A DNA stretch of 64,000 nucleotides from Cycas panzhihuaensis (Eukaryota; Cycadophyta). The translations under genes were made by a program, and so were the position numbers. The stretch is from NCBI GenBank assembly GCA_023213395.1, contig CM041465.1:34045741-34109740 (forward strand), given 5' to 3'. The notes beneath the pieces were generated by a model. That model had not been told where the DNA came from. It did no database searches and saw only the letters and a program-made list of their open reading frames with translations. This document shows, piece after piece, positions 62,425 through 64,000 of the stretch; within the stretch, counting starts at the first letter, position 1, and each line of letters begins with the position of its first letter.

Positions 62425-64000
62425 TTGCTTCCTTCATATTCCTCACTTGCATTCGCAATGGAGCCATCACTTCCTTCTCCCCCATAATCCATGTGGTGAA
62501 GGAGATTGTGAAAGTGAATTTAGAAATATTTTCAAGTTATTATGATAGCATATTTTGTATTGTTTACTTTTCCTTTCTCTTTTGCAGGCTTGGAAGCATA
62601 ATATAAGGAGTTGTAAGGCCCAAGGATTCCAATCCTTTGCTGGCCATTCATGCTATCTCATTCTTCCTTTTCTTTCCACTTTTTTTGTCCATTTAATAAG
62701 GGGAAATGCTGCCAAAATTTTTCTAGCATTTAGAAGAATGATTGTAAAGGGAGGTTTTACCAATTTTTTAAAAAAAAATTTGAGCCATTTAAAATATCTA
62801 TCATTGTATGCTCTCACCTTGCCCATATTGGGATCCTGGTGATCCAAAAATGATGGAAATTTCATATGGTATCATGTGTTAATGAGATATTAGGAAGCTG
62901 AAATTTCTGTAGAAATATAATTTAATTATTGAACTTCATAGGTCTGTAAAATCTTCTACAAACCTCCAATTGATGTGATTCTAATTTTCAAAGATGAGGA
63001 TCTAAGTGTACTTTCCATCACAAAAATCGGCACCTAATTTGGATGTCGTATGAGGAAATTATTGCTATTTTAGTGAACAACAGTTATTTTTAGTAAGAAT
63101 TCTAGAAAAATATAATTTCTTAACTTTGTGGGGCTGTCAAAAACTTTTCAGAACTCGTTTGGACTTAATTACACTTCCTAAAGATGAAGCTCTAAGTCTA
63201 GTTTGCATCACAAAAACTAGCACTCCATTTCAACATCGTGGGAGAAAGTTATTGCTGATTTAGTGAAGACTACTTTTTTTGTATTAACAAAAAAAAAAAA
63301 GTGAAGAAAATTTCTTCCTTCTTTTTATAAGGCTTAAAAGCCCAATGTAAAAGTGAAAAAAACACCTGGATCATAGCAATATCCAGTGTCCTCACTTACA
63401 TATTAACATTATATTTTAGCACTCTAAATACACTACAAGTAACCACTCCAAGCAAGCACTCCAAAAGCACTCCAAGCAAGCATTCTATTTTCAGTTAAAT
63501 GTAATTTTGATGCAATTTGATAATCTTTTCACTTTTCCTAAAAGGAACGCATCACATATGCTATTTTCTGCCATCTTGTACCTGTTCACACACTCACCAA
63601 GGTTGAGATACCTTGGTTGGTAGGATGCCATGCCATAAAGGAGGTGTGGGTTTCAATTTGGGATTGGACTAAACCAGAATATTGGTGAGGTTTGGTTAGC
63701 CATACCATCGTGCCTCAATCAGGGATCATCCTGATAACCAACCAAGAAAACTGAAACTTTAATACAAGATTAAAATATACCCAATCCAATATCCATCATA
63801 GCCATAGGTATGCATGTACCACTCTTTAGAGTAGGTATATAGCTGCTCATTGGTGACCTGGGTGAGGATTAGGAGTACCTAGACTCCATTGTGACTTGGA
63901 TTTCATCACCAAGCATAATTGCGGGTATCGCAGGTGAAGGCCAACTTAATTCTACTAGAAGCCTAGGCATCCCTTTAATAACCTCAACTACACGTTGGAC
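62425..64000 (+). other. Long leader of the copia family
   Basis: Matches the reverse complement of about 25850-27430 without a sustained reading frame. Shared conservation between two copies suggests sequence-level constraint or recent common origin, not coding. Confidence 0.75.

Larger units (their letters stand above)
62111..64000 (+). mobile_element. 5' part of a second copy of the 20305-27752 copia family
   Basis: A 300-bp LTR (62111-62410), a primer site and at least 1.57 kb of leader match, in inverted orientation, the minus-strand element at 20305-27752. The leader match runs to the window end, so gag-pol should lie beyond it. The TSD cannot be checked because the 3' end is outside. 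Confidence 0.9.

Overview
This is plant nuclear DNA made almost entirely of decayed LTR retrotransposons. The evidence is several Ty1/copia elements with initiator-tRNA-Met primer sites, Ty3/gypsy elements of Tat type (a lineage known from plants), a TRIM, and a gag-only non-autonomous element. They are packed and nested as in a large, repeat-rich genome. I see no credible host gene, tRNA, rRNA or CRISPR array. Nothing identifies the species beyond a land plant, probably a seed plant.

Layout. 1-1865: AT-rich DNA with a 46-bp minisatellite. 1866-about 6560: a copia element without a recognisable 5' LTR. 9903-15354: a full-length old copia element with a near-matching target-site duplication (TSD). 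15442-20090: an LTR with a primer site, a long non-coding stretch and a gag-protease remnant. 20305-27752: a minus-strand copia element with a perfect TSD (TATAG). 29124-33878: a minus-strand gag-only element (TR-GAG type) with a perfect TSD (CTTAG). 34863-40227: a copia element with G-rich LTRs and a 96-bp in-frame duplication. 40853-41163: an 81-bp-LTR TRIM with a perfect TSD (GGAGG). About 41430-58855: an old minus-strand Tat-like element, split by a younger plus-strand relative at 44473-55082 (TSD GCAGT). 62111-64000: the 5' end of a second copy of the 20305-27752 family, in the opposite orientation.

The most interesting part is the Tat pair. Both copies show the same unusual layout: gag-pol in sense; then, running antisense, a separate gene with one short intron at a conserved position, an acidic tract and a coiled-coil tail; then a second RNase H in sense; then the 3' LTR. 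The younger element landed inside the antisense gene of the older one. The two antisense genes remain alignable piece by piece across the insertion, although one is GC-rich and the other AT-rich. This suggests that the antisense gene belongs to the family rather than being a chance passenger.

All elements look dead. Damage is dominated by changes that look like C-to-T on either strand (CAA/CAG to TAA/TAG, TGG to TAG, lost catalytic Gly/Glu/Cys), as expected for methylated, silenced repeats. LTR pairs give a relative age order by eye: the Tat insertion, the TRIM and the gag-only element look younger; copia 9903-15354 is much older. All counts and alignments here were made by eye and are approximate.
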